From Collinsella aerofaciens (GTDB lineage: Bacteria > Actinomycetota > Coriobacteriia > Coriobacteriales > Coriobacteriaceae), in NCBI GenBank assembly GCA_905213325.1, contig CAJMHW010000013.1, positions 1-50,763 on the forward strand: DNA of 50,763 bases. Direction: 5' to 3'. Numbering within the stretch: position 1 is the stretch's first letter; every line of letters starts with the position of its first letter. The notes under the pieces are model-generated. The model was not told where the DNA came from, did not search any database, and saw nothing but the letters and a program-made list of their open reading frames with translations. Made by a program: the position numbers and the translations under genes. Shown here piece after piece: positions 49,854 through 50,763 of the stretch.

Positions 49854-50703
49854 ATGGCTCATAACGACAAACCCGAAAGCGCAAACAAAGCGCAGGATCA
49901 TTCCCAGCCGCTCGACGACGGCGGCTTTTTCTCCCTTAATGACGTCATCACGGCAGGCAGGCATCAACTTACCCGCTCCGAGCATCTCTTGGCTGCCGAC
50001 ACGCGCCGCAACGCCCGCAACCTACTTGCGAGCGCTAAGTTGCTCGTACTCGTCGTCATCGTCTCGCTCGCCATGGGCGTTGCCGCTTGGGCGTTTTTGG
50101 CCTCGCTGAATATCGCGACCGATTATCGCGAGCAACATGCGTGGGTGTACGCGTTGCTTCCCGTTGTGGGCGTTGCCACCGCATGGGTGTACAAAAACCA
50201 CGGCCTTGCCGCCAAACGAGGTAACAACCTGGTCATCGACTCCGCCCTGGGCACACGCCTTATCCATATGCGCATGGCCGTCCTCACCTTCGTCTGCTCC
50301 ACACTCACGCACCTAACAGGCGGATCGGCCGGCCGCGAGGGCGCCGCGGTGCAGATTGGCGGCACCATCGCCAGCAACATCTCGAGCCTCGCCCACCTCA
50401 AAAAGCATGACCACCACGACCTCATGCTCGCCGGCATCTCGTCGGCCTTTGGCGCCGTATTCGGTTCACCCCTCGCCGGAGCCTTCTTTGGCATGGAGAT
50501 GTGCTTTATCGGCAAGATCGACTACACCGCGGGCATCTACTGCCTGGTCGCCTCGTTTACCGGCTACTTTACATCACTTGCCCTGGGTACCGAGTACGAG
50601 GCGAATGTCATCGCCAGCGTTCCCGCTATGACGCCCACAACGGTCGTCATCGTTGTTATCAGCGCCATTATCTTCGGTCTGACGGCACGCCTCTTTGCCT
50701 GGT
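49854..50703 (+). CDS. clcA: CLC chloride channel/antiporter, interrupted at its 3' side
   Basis: About 283 residues of a CLC protein. An N-terminal cytosolic part of about 60 residues is followed by membrane segments, with GGSAGREGAAVQIGG (family GSGGREGP region, here with AA for the Pro), FGAVFGSPLAGAFFGMEM and a second helix-rich part. The ATG at 49854 has AGAGG and a TATAAT-like box at 49819-49824 upstream. At the end, after LTARLFAW, the frame runs into sequence unlike CLC (SVGGADRKLDREAVRTGG), which matches a likely insertion-sequence end. The C-terminal third (normally 130 or more residues with the Tyr/Glu gate helices) is missing, either by insertion or because the contig ends on a repeat. 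Confidence 0.85.
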
Positions 50704-50763
50704 CAGTTGGGGGTGCGGACAGAAAGTTGGACCGTGAAGCGGTCCGGACTGGAGGTTCGCATG
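50704..50763 (+). mobile_element. Probable left end of an insertion sequence, up to the transposase start
   Basis: The last 60 bases (GGGGGTGCGGACAGAAAGTTGG, split here as GGGGGTGCGGACAGAAAG and onward) end in GGAGGTTCGCATG, a ribosome site and start codon. TGCGGACAGAAAGTTGGACC is a pattern that I recall at ends of IS3-group elements in Coriobacteria and Bifidobacteria. A small hairpin GGACCG/CGGTCC lies inside. The element interrupts the CLC gene, and the contig stops at the ATG, as assemblies often do at multicopy elements. Exact boundary uncertain by a few bases. Confidence 0.55.

Noticed and set aside
1..50763. Prophage, CRISPR array or conjugative element
   Set aside because: No phage structural, integrase, relaxase or cas genes and no regular repeat-spacer arrays were seen; only the insertion-sequence end at the right edge looks mobile.

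Overview
The window looks like a complete assembly contig from a high-GC gut anaerobe of the Coriobacteriia, most likely Collinsella or a close relative. That is inferred from protein style, codon use, the tig-clpP-clpX order and the gene content, not from a database search. Nearly all genes are on the minus strand. Both ends look abnormal. The first ~1.6 kb (5' part of lon and the 3' two thirds of clpX) has lower GC, Clostridia-like codon use and Clostridia-like gene order, and is joined to the Coriobacterial clpX inside a conserved block. The last ~60 bp replace the end of a CLC channel gene with what looks like the left end of an insertion sequence.

Right-to-left along the minus strand, the left half (32.7 to 4.6 kb) holds a complete Hyf-type (FHL-2) formate hydrogenlyase operon. 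It starts with a 4Fe-4S electron carrier and a selenocysteine formate dehydrogenase (fdhF, in-frame TGA at codon 140 with a recognisable SECIS hairpin). It continues with hyfA-B-C-D-E-F-G-H-I, the hycH/hyfJ-like and hycI maturation genes, and a FocA-type formate channel. Next come an orphan PsrA/PhsA-like molybdopterin oxidoreductase, selA, selB, the tRNA-Sec gene (selC), mobA and a Cys-rich DUF3343 protein. NADP glutamate dehydrogenase, a two-gene molybdenum hydroxylase (xanthine dehydrogenase family), tRNA-Leu and tig-clpP-clpX follow.

The middle (33.1 to 37 kb) carries a RelB/DinJ-like antitoxin with a PIN-domain partner, a putative nuclease-like protein, tRNA-Gly, tRNA-Pro and brnQ.

The right half (37 to 49.7 kb) holds two double-cubane-type 2-hydroxyacyl-CoA dehydratase-like reductases, their ATPase activator, selD (itself a selenoprotein with Sec17), yedF, a second DUF3343 protein and a SufS/Csd-like desulfurase, apparently in one transcription direction with short gaps. 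Molybdate uptake (modABC) and molybdenum cofactor genes (mog/moaB, moeA) lie next to them.

Together the window is a selenium and molybdenum island. It takes up molybdate, builds and guanylates the cofactor, makes selenophosphate, makes and inserts selenocysteine, and uses these in formate dehydrogenase and probably in a selenium-dependent hydroxylase. The most interesting unexplained points are the tie between the double-cubane reductases and the SelD/YedF/DUF3343/desulfurase module, two families of structured intergenic repeats with compensatory base changes, a tRNA-Sec with C instead of U before the anticodon, and a ModB with a large exported N-terminal domain.
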